Source of the DNA: Hydrogenophaga sp.
GTDB taxonomy: Bacteria > Pseudomonadota > Gammaproteobacteria > Burkholderiales > Burkholderiaceae_C
Assembly: GCF_019264445.1 (NCBI RefSeq)
Contig: NZ_JAHVAB010000067.1
Span: forward strand, 41,841-105,840
Length of the DNA stretch: 64,000 bases
Direction: 5' to 3'
Part shown: positions 42,925 to 51,431 of the stretch, in pieces
How positions within the stretch are numbered: the stretch's first letter is position 1
How the letters are laid out: the number at the start of each line of letters is the position of its first letter
Notes under the pieces: model-generated
Told to the model about the DNA's origin: nothing
Databases searched by the model: none
Seen by the model: only the letters and a program-made list of their open reading frames with translations
Program-made: the position numbers and the translations under genes

Positions 42925-43140
42925 TCAGCCTGCCACCCAGTTCACCAGCACGATCAGCGCCAGCACGAACAGAAACGCCATCCCCACGCCCACCGCAATC
43001 AGGTGCAGCGGGTTGAGCTTGGCAATGTCCTTCTGGTAATCGGCGTTGCGGCGCACACCCAGGAATCCCCACGACACGGCCTTGACCGTATCGATGAAAG
43101 AGCCTTTGCGCTCGTGCGCGGCTTCCGGCTTGGTCGTCAT
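42925..43140 (-). CDS. DUF2970 membrane protein
   Basis: 71 residues. A basic amphipathic N-terminus (FIDTVKAVSWGFLGVRRNADYQKD) leads into one membrane helix (LIAVGVGMAFLFVLALIVLVNWV). This is the DUF2970 pattern, usually found between ctaG and coxC in betaproteobacteria. Its start overlaps the ctaG stop (ATGA). Function unknown, probably oxidase assembly. Confidence 0.88.
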   Translation of the reverse strand: MTTKPEAAHERKGSFIDTVKAVSWGFLGVRRNADYQKDIAKLNPLHLIAVGVGMAFLFVLALIVLVNWVAG

Positions 43141-43751
43141 ACGGCACCTGCGGGTTTGACCGGCTCAGGGCTCTTGGCCTGCGGCGCGTCGTCGGGCGCT
43201 GCCGGCACCTTGCCACCCACTTCAAAGAAGGTGTAGGACAAGGTGATGGTGGTCACGTCTTTGGACAGACGCGGGTCGATCACGAACGCCACCGGCCATT
43301 CCTTTTTCTCACCCGCCTGCAGCGTGTACTGCGTGAAACAGAAACACTCCAGCTTGTTGAAATGGGCCGCAGCCTGTTTGGGCGCGTAGCTCGGAATGGC
43401 CTGGGCCGCCATGGTGCGGTTCTGGATGTTCTGGAACTCGTACATCACCGTCGCCAGTTCACCAGGGTGCACCTGCAACGAACGCACGGCCGGCTTGAAA
43501 TGCCAGGGTCCGCGCGCATTCACGTCGAACTCCACCGTGATGGTGCGCGACCGGTCGACCTGCGTATTGCTCGGCATGGACGACGGTGCCGCGCCAGGAA
43601 CCCGCAACTCGGAGACCGCCAGCACGTTGATGCCGAGGGCCTCACAGATGTGGCGGTAAATCGGCACCAACGCATAGCCGAAGGCAAACATGCCCAGCGC
43701 GATCACGCCGAGCTTGCCCACCATCTTGAGGTTTTCGCGCCGAAGTCCCAC
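43137..43751 (-). CDS. ctaG: Cytochrome c oxidase assembly protein CtaG (Cox11 family)
   Basis: 204 residues with one N-terminal membrane anchor (KLGVIALGMFAFGYALVPIY) and a periplasmic Cox11 domain. The copper-binding CFCFTQ motif is in KLECFCFTQYTL, followed by FVIDPRLSKDVTTITLSYTFF. It delivers copper to CuB of subunit I. Confidence 0.96.
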   Translation of the reverse strand: MGLRRENLKMVGKLGVIALGMFAFGYALVPIYRHICEALGINVLAVSELRVPGAAPSSMPSNTQVDRSRTITVEFDVNARGPWHFKPAVRSLQVHPGELATVMYEFQNIQNRTMAAQAIPSYAPKQAAAHFNKLECFCFTQYTLQAGEKKEWPVAFVIDPRLSKDVTTITLSYTFFEVGGKVPAAPDDAPQAKSPEPVKPAGAV

Positions 43752-43777
43752 GAGCGTGTTCCAGTCAGATTGCCGGG

Positions 43778-43888
43778 TCAGAAGCCCAGCACAAACCGCT
43801 TGCCAACGAAGCCGAAGAAAAACACCACGGCCACCGACGCGAGGATCAGGCCCAGGCGGCGGTTGTTCTTTTTTTGTTCGGGTGTCAT
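43778..43888 (-). CDS. Cytochrome oxidase small assembly protein, 36 residues
   Basis: A tiny gene read from the ATG at 43886-43888: MTPEQKKNNRRLGLI, then a hydrophobic helix, ending KRFVLGF. A basic head and one membrane helix fit the small assembly proteins found between coxA and ctaG in Burkholderiales. It lies 28 bp after the coxA stop and 26 bp before ctaG. It is short enough to be missed by automatic calling. Confidence 0.8.
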   Translation of the reverse strand: MTPEQKKNNRRLGLILASVAVVFFFGFVGKRFVLGF

Positions 43889-43916
43889 GGTGTGTTTCAA
43901 CGTCAGTGGCGCGGAC

Positions 43917-45536
43917 TCAGCCGATCACCTTGGTGGCGGTTGCGTCGAGCTTGGGCGGGTTCTCGAAGGTGTGGAACGGTGCGGGCGATGGCACTTCCCA
44001 TTCCAGACCTTCTGCGCCTTCCCAAGGCTTCTGCACAGCCTTCTCACCCTTGCCGCGCATGGCGGGGACAATCACGGCCAGGAAGAAATAGACCTGGGCA
44101 ATACCAAAACCGAAGGCGCCCACCGATGCGATGGCATTGAAGTCAGCGAACTGCATGGGGTAGTCGGCATAACGGCGCGGCATGCCCGCCAGACCCAGGA
44201 AGTGCATCGGGAAGAAGGTGATGTTGAACGAGATCATCGACCACCAGAAATGGATCTTGCCGCGCGTCTCGCTGTACATCACGCCCGTCCACTTGGGCAG
44301 CCAGTAGTAGATGCCCGAGAACATGGCAAACAGCGAGCCCGCCACCAGCACGTAGTGGAAGTGCGCCACCACGTAATAGGTGTCCTGCATCTGGATGTCG
44401 ATCGGCGCGACCGACAGGATCAGGCCCGTGAATCCACCGATGGTGAACACAAAGATGAAGCCGACGGCCCACAGCATGGGTGTCTCGAAGGTCATCGAGC
44501 CCTTCCACATGGTGGCAATCCAGTTGAAGATCTTCACGCCCGTGGGCACGGCGATCAGCATCGTGGAGTACATGAAGAACAGCTGGCCCGTCACCGGCAT
44601 ACCGGTGGTGAACATGTGGTGCGCCCAGACGACGAAGGACAGGATCGCAATGGAGCCCGTGGCATACACCATGGAGGCATAACCAAACAGCTTCTTGCGC
44701 GCGAAAGCAGGCACGACCTGGCTCACGATGCCGAAGGCCGGCAAGATCATGATGTAGACCTCGGGGTGACCGAAGAACCAGAAGATGTGCTGGTACATCA
44801 CCGGGTCACCGCCACCGGCGGGGTTGAAGAAGCTGGTGCCGAAATGGCGGTCGGTCAGCGTCATGGTGATCGCGCCAGCCAGCACAGGCATCACGGCGAT
44901 CAGCAGGTACGCGGTGATCAGCCAGGTCCAGCAGAACATGGGCATCTTCATCAGCGTCATGCCGGGCGCGCGCATGTTCAGGATGGTGACGATGATGTTG
45001 ATCGAACCCATGATGGACGAAGCGCCCAGGATGTGCATGGCGAAAATGCCGGCATCCATGGAGGGGCCCATCTGCAGCGTCAGCGGGGCGTACAGCGTCC
45101 AGCCGGCGGCGGGTGCGCCACCGGGCATGAAGAACGACGACACGAGCATGATCGCGGCCGGAATCATCAGCCAGAAGCTGAAGTTGTTCATCCGGGCGAA
45201 CGCCATGTCAGACGCGCCGATCTGCAGCGGAATCATCCAGTTCGCGAAGCCCACGAAGGCCGGCATGATCGCGCCGAACACCATGATCAGGCCGTGCATG
45301 GTGGTGAGCTGGTTGAACAACCCGGGGTTCACCAGTTGCAGGCCCGGCTGGAAAAGCTCGGCGCGAATCAGCAGCGCCAGAACGCCGCCGATCATCAGCA
45401 TGGTGAACGAGAACAGCAGGTACAGCGTACCGATGTCCTTGTGGTTGGTGGCGTACACCCAGCGGCGCCAGCCCGTGGGGGCATGGTGGTCGTGGTCGTG
45501 GCCGTGCGCGTCGTGGTGGTCAAGAACTGCACTCAT
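43917..45536 (-). CDS. ctaD: Cytochrome c oxidase subunit I
   Basis: 539 residues, twelve membrane helices. Haem A/A3 and CuB ligands are in TTMHGLIMVF, FWFFGHPEVYIMILPAFGI (with the Tyr cross-linked to His), the His pair in VWAHHMFTTG and HFHYVLVAGS. The N-terminus is His-rich (HHDAHGHDHDHH), which may bind metal. It reduces O2 and pumps protons. It follows coxB by 41 bp in the same operon. Confidence 0.98.
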   Translation of the reverse strand: MSAVLDHHDAHGHDHDHHAPTGWRRWVYATNHKDIGTLYLLFSFTMLMIGGVLALLIRAELFQPGLQLVNPGLFNQLTTMHGLIMVFGAIMPAFVGFANWMIPLQIGASDMAFARMNNFSFWLMIPAAIMLVSSFFMPGGAPAAGWTLYAPLTLQMGPSMDAGIFAMHILGASSIMGSINIIVTILNMRAPGMTLMKMPMFCWTWLITAYLLIAVMPVLAGAITMTLTDRHFGTSFFNPAGGGDPVMYQHIFWFFGHPEVYIMILPAFGIVSQVVPAFARKKLFGYASMVYATGSIAILSFVVWAHHMFTTGMPVTGQLFFMYSTMLIAVPTGVKIFNWIATMWKGSMTFETPMLWAVGFIFVFTIGGFTGLILSVAPIDIQMQDTYYVVAHFHYVLVAGSLFAMFSGIYYWLPKWTGVMYSETRGKIHFWWSMISFNITFFPMHFLGLAGMPRRYADYPMQFADFNAIASVGAFGFGIAQVYFFLAVIVPAMRGKGEKAVQKPWEGAEGLEWEVPSPAPFHTFENPPKLDATATKVIG

Positions 45537-45577
45537 GGTCGATTCCTTTGAGACTCAATATTTTTCTGGCAACCGGA

Positions 45578-46783
45578 TCACTTGCGGGCGGCCTGCACTT
45601 CAGCCGGCTGCACGATCTGTGCGGTCTTGTTCGACCAGTTGTTCTTGGCGAAGGTCATGACCGCGGCCAGCTCGGTGTCGGAAAGCTGCTTCCAGGCGGG
45701 CATTGAGCCGCCGGCGGCGCCATTGAGCAGCACGCTGATCATCTTGCCGTGGTCGGCGTCTGTCACGATGGCCGAACCATCCAGCGGCTTGATCGGGCCT
45801 GCGCCTTTGCCGTTGGCCTGGTGGCAGGCGGCGCAGTTGGCGGCGTACACGGATTCACCGCGCTTGGCCAGGTCCGCAAGCGTCCACACCTTGCTTGGGT
45901 CATCGGCTGCTGCGGCCATCGCTTTTTGTTTGTCGGTCACCCAGGCGGTGTACTCCTCCGCCGTCACCACCTTCACGTGGATGGGCATGTAGGCGTGCTC
46001 CTTGCCGCAGAGTTCAGCGCACTGGCCATAGAAGTCGCCGGTCTTTTCGGCGCGGAACCACGTGTCGCGCACGAAACCGGGGATCGCATCCTGCTTCACA
46101 CCAAAGGCCGGAACCATCCACGCATGGATGACGTCGTTTGCGGTGGTGATGATGCGGACCTTCTTGTTCACCGGCACCACGAGTGGGTTGTCCACCTTCA
46201 GCAGGTAGTCGTCCGTCGCTTCGGGCTTGCCGCTGTTGGACATCACGCGGTGGCTGTTGTCCAGCGTCGAGAGAAAACCGATGCCCTCGCCTTCGCCCTT
46301 GATGTAGTCGTAGCCCCATTTCCACTGCATGCCCGTGGCCTTGATGGTCAGGTCGCTGTTGGTGGTGTCTTTCTGGGCCACCAGCACCTTGGTGGCGGGC
46401 AATGCCATGCCAATCACGATGAGCAGGGGCACGATGGTCCAGCCCAGCTCCACCCAGATCGGCTCTGCCAGCGTCTTGGCCTTGTGCCCGACCGACTTGC
46501 GGTGCTTGAGGATGGAATAGAACATCACGCCGAAGACGATGACGAAGATGACGGCGCACAAGCCCATCATGAACCAGTGCAACCAGTGCTGCTCTTCAGC
46601 AATGCGGGTGACAGGCGGATGGAAGTTGAGCTGGTTCACGGCGGGCCCGCCCGCCAGGTCCTTGACGCCTTGAGCGGCGACCACGGACCAAGCACCAGCG
46701 CCCAAAGCCAGCGTGGTGCCCGCAGCGCGAATCGCTGACCAACGGTTTCGCAGGGAACCCACCTTTTTATTCGTCGTACTCAC
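45578..46783 (-). CDS. ctaC: Cytochrome c oxidase subunit II with fused cytochrome c domain
   Basis: 401 residues (caa3-type). A signal segment, two membrane helices (about 70-92 and 112-133) and a cupredoxin domain with the CuA ligands H220, C255, C259, H263 and M266 (FYGQCAELCG) are followed by a C-terminal cytochrome c domain with CAACH (C317, C320, H321). Subunit II accepts electrons from cytochrome c. It is the first gene of the oxidase operon, and an FNR-type box lies 24 bp before the start. Confidence 0.97.
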   Translation of the reverse strand: MSTTNKKVGSLRNRWSAIRAAGTTLALGAGAWSVVAAQGVKDLAGGPAVNQLNFHPPVTRIAEEQHWLHWFMMGLCAVIFVIVFGVMFYSILKHRKSVGHKAKTLAEPIWVELGWTIVPLLIVIGMALPATKVLVAQKDTTNSDLTIKATGMQWKWGYDYIKGEGEGIGFLSTLDNSHRVMSNSGKPEATDDYLLKVDNPLVVPVNKKVRIITTANDVIHAWMVPAFGVKQDAIPGFVRDTWFRAEKTGDFYGQCAELCGKEHAYMPIHVKVVTAEEYTAWVTDKQKAMAAAADDPSKVWTLADLAKRGESVYAANCAACHQANGKGAGPIKPLDGSAIVTDADHGKMISVLLNGAAGGSMPAWKQLSDTELAAVMTFAKNNWSNKTAQIVQPAEVQAARK

Positions 46784-46806
46784 TTTAAGCGCCTCAAATA
46801 TAAGTA

Positions 46807-46820
46807 TTGATTTATATCAA
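46807..46820. promoter_or_regulatory. FNR/Anr-type box upstream of coxB
   Basis: TTGATTTATATCAA, a perfect match to the FNR half-sites TTGAT and ATCAA with a 4-bp spacer. It starts 24 bp before the coxB ATG, a position overlapping or downstream of the promoter, where binding would repress. An identical arrangement precedes the dihaem cytochrome c gene at 56947-56960. Confidence 0.75.
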
Positions 46821-46868
46821 TGCCGATTAGAACAAAATTTCCGGGCTCACCCACCCAAAACCCCACCA

Positions 46869-47360
46869 TCACACGCCACGCAAAGCCTGACGTATCTCCC
46901 GCGCAAGGACCGGGCGCAAGTCAGGGCGCAAGTAACGCCCCACCTGGACCGACTGTCCTCCACCGCGCACCTCGATCAGCCGCCCTGCATCTGCAGACGA
47001 CTCCACCCGCACCCAATCGCGGACAAACTCACACCGCGTGGTGCGCCCAGCCGTTTCCTGCTCCACCACCAGCCGGCCATCCGCCAGACAAATGCGCTCA
47101 CGGTCTGCGGCATGGCGCGCATACATGAGGAAGGCGGCAGCCACGGCGACGAGCTCCAGGGCCGCAAAAGGCAACACCAGCGTGGCCCCTTGCGACCAGA
47201 AGAACCCGGCTACTGCCAGCGACAGCACGCACATGGAGGCGTACAGACCACCCAGCTGTGCAGGCGTGACCGAACAGTTGCGCTTCAAGGACCACTCCAC
47301 GCCTTCTTCAGACTGGGTCGCGAAACGAAAATCGTTGCAGGCAAGGCTCACACCCACCAC
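46869..47360 (-). CDS. DUF2244 membrane protein
   Basis: 163 residues. Two adjacent hydrophobic segments (LGGLYASMCVLSLAVAGFF and LVLPFAALELVAVAAAFLMY) lie in the middle, followed by a cytoplasmic tail (RTTRCEFVRDWVRVE, VQVGRYLRPDLRPVLARE). This is the DUF2244 pattern, commonly placed next to coxB. Function unknown. The 175 bp upstream shows no gene. Confidence 0.85.
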   Translation of the reverse strand: MVGVSLACNDFRFATQSEEGVEWSLKRNCSVTPAQLGGLYASMCVLSLAVAGFFWSQGATLVLPFAALELVAVAAAFLMYARHAADRERICLADGRLVVEQETAGRTTRCEFVRDWVRVESSADAGRLIEVRGGGQSVQVGRYLRPDLRPVLAREIRQALRGV

Positions 47361-47535
47361 CGGTTCAAGCCGCGCTCAGCCCGCAGGCCCGCGCGTTGAC
47401 GCAGGGAAAATACCCTTGAAACTTGGATCGGTCGCAATTGTAGCGGCCACAGCGCTGGCTTCCGGGCGAAAAGCCGCCACATCCGACTCGGACAATGCGC
47501 TTGCGCGACTGCAGAGCCGCCGAAATGTCCAAGGT

Positions 47536-48444
47536 TCAGCCGCGATGACCGCGCAACATGGCGCGCATGTCCTCCATGGGCACCGCCGTGGACGGGGCCA
47601 CAGGCACGCGAGGCACCGGCTTGAAGGCGTGGCCGTAAATGACCTCGAAGGTCAGCAACAGCCGCCCGTCGGCATCCCGCGGCAGCGCCGCCTCGATCAC
47701 CTGGCACAAGCGCTGCCGCCAGTGGCGCGATCGGCACGCGCCAAAGCGGCTCGCGTACAGGTTGCGACCGAGGCCGCGCAACTCGGCCAGCAGGGGCTCG
47801 GCGCTGCTGTACGACAGCGTAATGCGCTCCATGTCCATCACTGGCTCTGCAAAACCGTTTTGCACCAGCATGTCGCCCCAGTCGTGCATGTCGGTGAACG
47901 CATGTGCGGGGTCCGGCCACCCTTGGGCGGCATACACCGCACGCAGCTCGCGCAGGCTGTCTGGCCCCAGACAGGAGAACATCAGAAAACCGTTGGTCTG
48001 GATGTGCTTGTGCCAGCGCTGGATCAGCGTCTGCGGGTGAGGCTCCATGTGCAGGGCCATGTTGGCCCAGAGCATGTTCACGCGGGTATCCGGGTTGCTC
48101 GCCAGCGGCTCCCGGGCACGCATCCAGTTGAGGGGATTCCACGCAGCGCCCTTCGTGTCGCGGGTCGCCTGCAAGGCCTCAGGCAGGTGTCTGGCGGCCA
48201 CATGACAGGCGGCGTCGGGCAACTGGGAGCGAATCTGCTGATGCGCCTGCAAGCCGCCGGTGACGGGCTCCCAATGCAACCAACTCGAAGGCGATTCCTT
48301 GAACCATTTCAGGCGCTCCACCATGCGGGAAGCCACCTCCTCGTGCAACCAGGGTGTGGCGGTCCGAGCCAGGCCGTGCCACCGTTGAGCGGCCACAGGA
48401 TCCAGGCCGGGCACGGGAGATTCAGGAGTAATCGAGATGTTCAA
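47536..48444 (-). CDS. BioC-like SAM-dependent methyltransferase (degenerate SAM motif)
   Basis: 302 residues. Overall plan of the BioC/malonyl-ACP methyltransferase group: N-terminal HxxVAxRMVERLKWF-type helix, central MLWANMALHMEPHPQTL, then GFLMFSCLGPDSLRELR and DMHDWGDMLVQNGF. The glycine-rich SAM motif I is not evident where expected (HWEPVTGGLQAHQQI), so the function is not secure. Such genes beside comF are common in Burkholderiales. It diverges from comF across 62 bp. Confidence 0.7.
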   Translation of the reverse strand: MNISITPESPVPGLDPVAAQRWHGLARTATPWLHEEVASRMVERLKWFKESPSSWLHWEPVTGGLQAHQQIRSQLPDAACHVAARHLPEALQATRDTKGAAWNPLNWMRAREPLASNPDTRVNMLWANMALHMEPHPQTLIQRWHKHIQTNGFLMFSCLGPDSLRELRAVYAAQGWPDPAHAFTDMHDWGDMLVQNGFAEPVMDMERITLSYSSAEPLLAELRGLGRNLYASRFGACRSRHWRQRLCQVIEAALPRDADGRLLLTFEVIYGHAFKPVPRVPVAPSTAVPMEDMRAMLRGHRG

Positions 48445-48506
48445 ACCGGGGCCGACAAAGCCGGAAAAGGCACCGCACCGCGGCGGCCCGCCAGTATATT
48501 GGCCCC

Positions 48507-49229
48507 ATGTTCAAGGCATGGCGCACCCAGTGGAATTCCTTGCCGAGCGCCTGCCAGGTGTGTGGCATGTGGTCGAGTGACCCCGTCTGCTCGCCCTGTG
48601 TGCGGCGTTTTCAACCTTCGCAACCGCGCTGCATCCAGTGCGCACACCGCGTACCTGAAGGCAGCGAGATGTGCGGAACATGCCTGACCCGGGAGACGCC
48701 GACCGACCTGAGCGCCTGCGTGGCCGCCGTGGACTACGCGTATCCCTGGGACACGCTGATTGCACGCTTCAAATTTCGCGAAGAACCGGGCTGGGCGGCC
48801 CTCTTTGCCCGCCAGATGCTCAGCGCGCCCAACGCCGGGGCGCTGCTGGCGGCCTGCGATCTCGTCGCCCCTGTGCCGCTCACACCGAAGCGGCTGGCCG
48901 AGCGCGGATACAACCAGGCTTGGGAACTGGTGAAAGCGTTGCAACGCGGGAGCGAGCCGCCGACCACCCTCCTTGCGCAGCCCGACGCTCTGGTGCGGCT
49001 GATCGAAACCCCCGACCAGCACAGCCTCAAGCGCCAGCAGCGCCTGCTCAACCTGCATGGCGTCTTCGCCGCGCATCCCCGGCACGCTCCCCACCTGGAG
49101 GGCAAGCACGTGCTGCTGGTGGACGATGTGACCACCACCGGAGCAACCTTGCAGGCCGCCGCGCACGCCCTGCGCCAGGCAGGCGCCACCGCGGTCAGCG
49201 CCCTGGTGTTTGCGCGCACACCGCGTTGA
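48507..49229 (+). CDS. ComF-family phosphoribosyltransferase
   Basis: 240 residues. The N-terminal zinc finger has paired Cys motifs (CQVCGMW, CSPC, CIQCAHRV, CGTC). The type I phosphoribosyltransferase domain ends in the PRPP loop VLLVDDVTTTGATL. ComF proteins act in DNA uptake in some bacteria, but most are uncharacterised. The start at MFKAWRTQW is taken because the zinc finger follows at once. Confidence 0.9.
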   Translation: MFKAWRTQWNSLPSACQVCGMWSSDPVCSPCVRRFQPSQPRCIQCAHRVPEGSEMCGTCLTRETPTDLSACVAAVDYAYPWDTLIARFKFREEPGWAALFARQMLSAPNAGALLAACDLVAPVPLTPKRLAERGYNQAWELVKALQRGSEPPTTLLAQPDALVRLIETPDQHSLKRQQRLLNLHGVFAAHPRHAPHLEGKHVLLVDDVTTTGATLQAAAHALRQAGATAVSALVFARTPR

Positions 49230-49261
49230 TATGCTCGCACGCCACGTCCCTGTGCCCACCC

Positions 49262-49735
49262 ATGTTCAACATCGTCCTTGTCCACCCGGAAATTCCGCCC
49301 AACACCGGCAATGTGATCCGCCTCAGCGCGAACACGGGCTGCGCGCTGCACCTCATTGAACCGCTGGGCTTTTCGATGGAAGACAAGCACATGCGCCGCG
49401 CGGGGCTCGACTACCACGAGTACGCCCGTGTGCGCCGCCATGCCGACTGGGCGAGCTTTCTGACCAATGAGGCTCCCGACCGGCAACGCATGTTCGCCTT
49501 CACCACGCGTGGCAGCCACAACGTGTTCGACAACCCCTTTCAGGCTGGCGACTGGCTGGTCTTCGGGTCCGAAACACAGGGCCTTCCCGAGACCTTGCGC
49601 GAATCTTTTCCCGGTGAGCAACGCTTGCGGCTGCCGATGGTCGAGGGGCAGCGCAGCCTGAACCTCTCCAACGCGGTGGCCGTCACGGTGTTTGAGGCCT
49701 GGCGCCAGCTGCAGTTTGCAAAGGCAGTTCCGTGA
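49262..49735 (+). CDS. trmL: tRNA (cytidine(34)-2'-O)-methyltransferase
   Basis: 157 residues, a minimal SPOUT methyltransferase. Signatures: FNIVLVHPEIPPNTGNVIRL at the N-terminus, LIEPLGFSMEDKHMRRAGLDY, and the knot region VFGSETQGLP, PMVEGQRSLNLSNAVAV. It methylates the wobble base of tRNA-Leu isoacceptors. It follows comF by 32 bp and is likely co-transcribed. Confidence 0.96.
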   Translation: MFNIVLVHPEIPPNTGNVIRLSANTGCALHLIEPLGFSMEDKHMRRAGLDYHEYARVRRHADWASFLTNEAPDRQRMFAFTTRGSHNVFDNPFQAGDWLVFGSETQGLPETLRESFPGEQRLRLPMVEGQRSLNLSNAVAVTVFEAWRQLQFAKAVP

Positions 49736-49806
49736 TGCAGGTCACGCAAGTGGCGGGGGACTGAACTCGCGCCGCGCCCGATGCGCGCAACATCCGTGTG
49801 CCAGCC

Positions 49807-49847
49807 CGATCAGGCAGACCCCGCGCCATTGAGCGCGGGCCTGATCG
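49807..49847. other. Strong stem-loop between trmL and a small hypothetical gene
   Basis: An outer 8-bp stem CGATCAGG/CCTGATCG and an inner 7-bp stem CCCGCGC/GCGCGGG are separated by a 5-base bulge on one side, with loop CATTGA. Only a weak T-run (TTACAAAT) follows. It may terminate trmL or structure the leader of the gene at 49874. Confidence 0.55.
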
Positions 49848-49873
49848 TTACAAATACCCACCGGGACGGTTGC

Positions 49874-50209
49874 ATGGAGACCGCATTGATTTCTGTCCTC
49901 ACACGGATATTCCGGGTGAATCTCGCCTCTCGCCAGCGCCCTCATCGCACGCCCAGCGTGAAGGACGTGGCGCGCATCCGCAGCCAGCTTGAACACAGCA
50001 TTTCGGATTGCCCGAGCGATGCAGCACAGCGGCTTCGCAAGAAAATTGCGCAGACGCGCTCACCCCAGGAGCTGTGGCTGCTGCGCAATGACGCGTATCA
50101 ACTGATTTCCCAGCAGCACGACCAATCGGTCGCGGCCGACCGCATCAACCGTCTGATCCGCTTCTTTGAAGGCTGGCTCGACCCCAAGCAGCTCGTGCGC
50201 ATCAAGTAA
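49874..50209 (+). CDS. Hypothetical helical protein
   Basis: 111 residues from the ATG at 49874-49876; a longer frame begins before the stem-loop and is not favoured. Basic N-terminus, then helices (DVARIRSQLEHSISDCPSDAAQRLRKKIAQ, LLRNDAYQLISQQH, RINRLIRFFEGWLDP). No known domain. It ends 18 bp before the convergent MaoC gene. Confidence 0.6.
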   Translation: METALISVLTRIFRVNLASRQRPHRTPSVKDVARIRSQLEHSISDCPSDAAQRLRKKIAQTRSPQELWLLRNDAYQLISQQHDQSVAADRINRLIRFFEGWLDPKQLVRIK

Positions 50210-50227
50210 CGCACACGGTCCGTGCCC

Positions 50228-50683
50228 TCAGGGGTACTGGCGCACCAGCGATTCAGCAAAACACACGGGCTTGTCGGCACCTTCACGCTCGACCACCACG
50301 GCCCACGTCATTTGCTGCCCCCCTTGGTCAATGGGTTCCATGGCCTGCAGGGTGAGTCGGGCCCGCACGCGGCTGCCCACGGGCACGGGCGCTGTGAAGC
50401 GCACGCGGTTCAGACCGTAGTTCACGCCCATGCGGGTGTTGCGGATGTCGAAAGCCGACTCGAAAAACACCGGCAACAACGACAACGTGAGAAACCCGTG
50501 CGCAATGGGTGCGCCAAACGGTCCTGCCTTCGCACGCTCCACGTCCACATGGATCCACTGGTGATCACCCGTGGCTTCGGCGAAGCGGTTGACCTGTTCC
50601 TGGGTGATGGTCATCCAGTCGCTGATGGCCACTTCCTGGCCCACGCAGGCCGCAAGCTCGGCCAGGGATTCAAAGGTTTTCAT
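50228..50683 (-). CDS. MaoC-like enoyl-CoA hydratase
   Basis: 151 residues from the ATG at 50681-50683. A single hot-dog domain with the hydratase 2 motif (NRFAEATGDHQWIHVD, catalytic Asp and His) and GFLTLSLLP. It hydrates enoyl-CoA, of the Pseudomonas NodN/PhaJ-like group. It lies downstream of the ParA gene on the same strand with a 63-bp gap. Confidence 0.88.
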   Translation of the reverse strand: MKTFESLAELAACVGQEVAISDWMTITQEQVNRFAEATGDHQWIHVDVERAKAGPFGAPIAHGFLTLSLLPVFFESAFDIRNTRMGVNYGLNRVRFTAPVPVGSRVRARLTLQAMEPIDQGGQQMTWAVVVEREGADKPVCFAESLVRQYP

Positions 50684-50746
50684 GCGAGGCACTGTATCGG
50701 CTGACCCGCACCGCGCATGTCGGGCTGGCGACATGCGGGCCTCGCC

Positions 50747-51364
50747 TCAGCGATCCAGCCAGTCGCAAATGCCTTGCCACTGCCGCAGGTCTTTTTCGAC
50801 ACGGCTGGGTGTGACGTCGAAGAGCGTGAGCCCGCGCGCCGCGAGGTGCACATAGTTCTGCGTGTCGCGAAGCGCTCCCAGCACCGGCAGACCCAGGCTG
50901 GTCACAAACTCTCCCAGCTTGTCGGCCGAGATCGTTCGCATGTCGACACGCATGCCGACGATGCCCACCTGCAACTGCCCCGCGCGGCGGGACTCGGCCA
51001 GCTCGTCGATGAATGCTCGCGTGGCATAAATGTCGAAGATGCTGGGCTGCAGCGGCACGAGCACCTTGTCCGCCAGCTTGAGCACTTCCTTGAACTGCTT
51101 CCCGTGCAGCCCCGCCGGGGTGTCGAGCACGACATGGGTCACATCCTTGGGCGGGCGGGCGACCAGGTCTTTGGACACGTCCCAGGTCTGGATCGGCCGC
51201 GCCTCGGGAGGGCGCAGCTTGAGCCACAAGGCCGACGACTGCTGCCGATCCGCGTCACCCAGCATGACCGAGTGCCCCTTGCGGGCAAAGTAGCCAGCAA
51301 CGTTGGTCGACAGCGTGGATTTGCCCACGCCTCCTTTGGGATTGGCAACCACCACGATGGGCAT
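50747..51364 (-). CDS. ParA/MinD-like ATPase
   Basis: 205 residues from the ATG at 51362-51364. The deviant Walker A motif KGGVGKST is at about residues 10-17 and the switch motif in VVLDTPAGLHG. It is an orphan ParA of the kind that positions a cellular cargo or acts without ParB; no parB, chemotaxis or flagellar gene lies nearby. Its cargo is unknown. Confidence 0.88.
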   Translation of the reverse strand: MPIVVVANPKGGVGKSTLSTNVAGYFARKGHSVMLGDADRQQSSALWLKLRPPEARPIQTWDVSKDLVARPPKDVTHVVLDTPAGLHGKQFKEVLKLADKVLVPLQPSIFDIYATRAFIDELAESRRAGQLQVGIVGMRVDMRTISADKLGEFVTSLGLPVLGALRDTQNYVHLAARGLTLFDVTPSRVEKDLRQWQGICDWLDR

Positions 51365-51431
51365 GTCGAGCTCCTGTGTGTGCGGACGACCCACGCGGCA
51401 GGCGGTGGGGATGAAGGGGATGGATCGAGCC

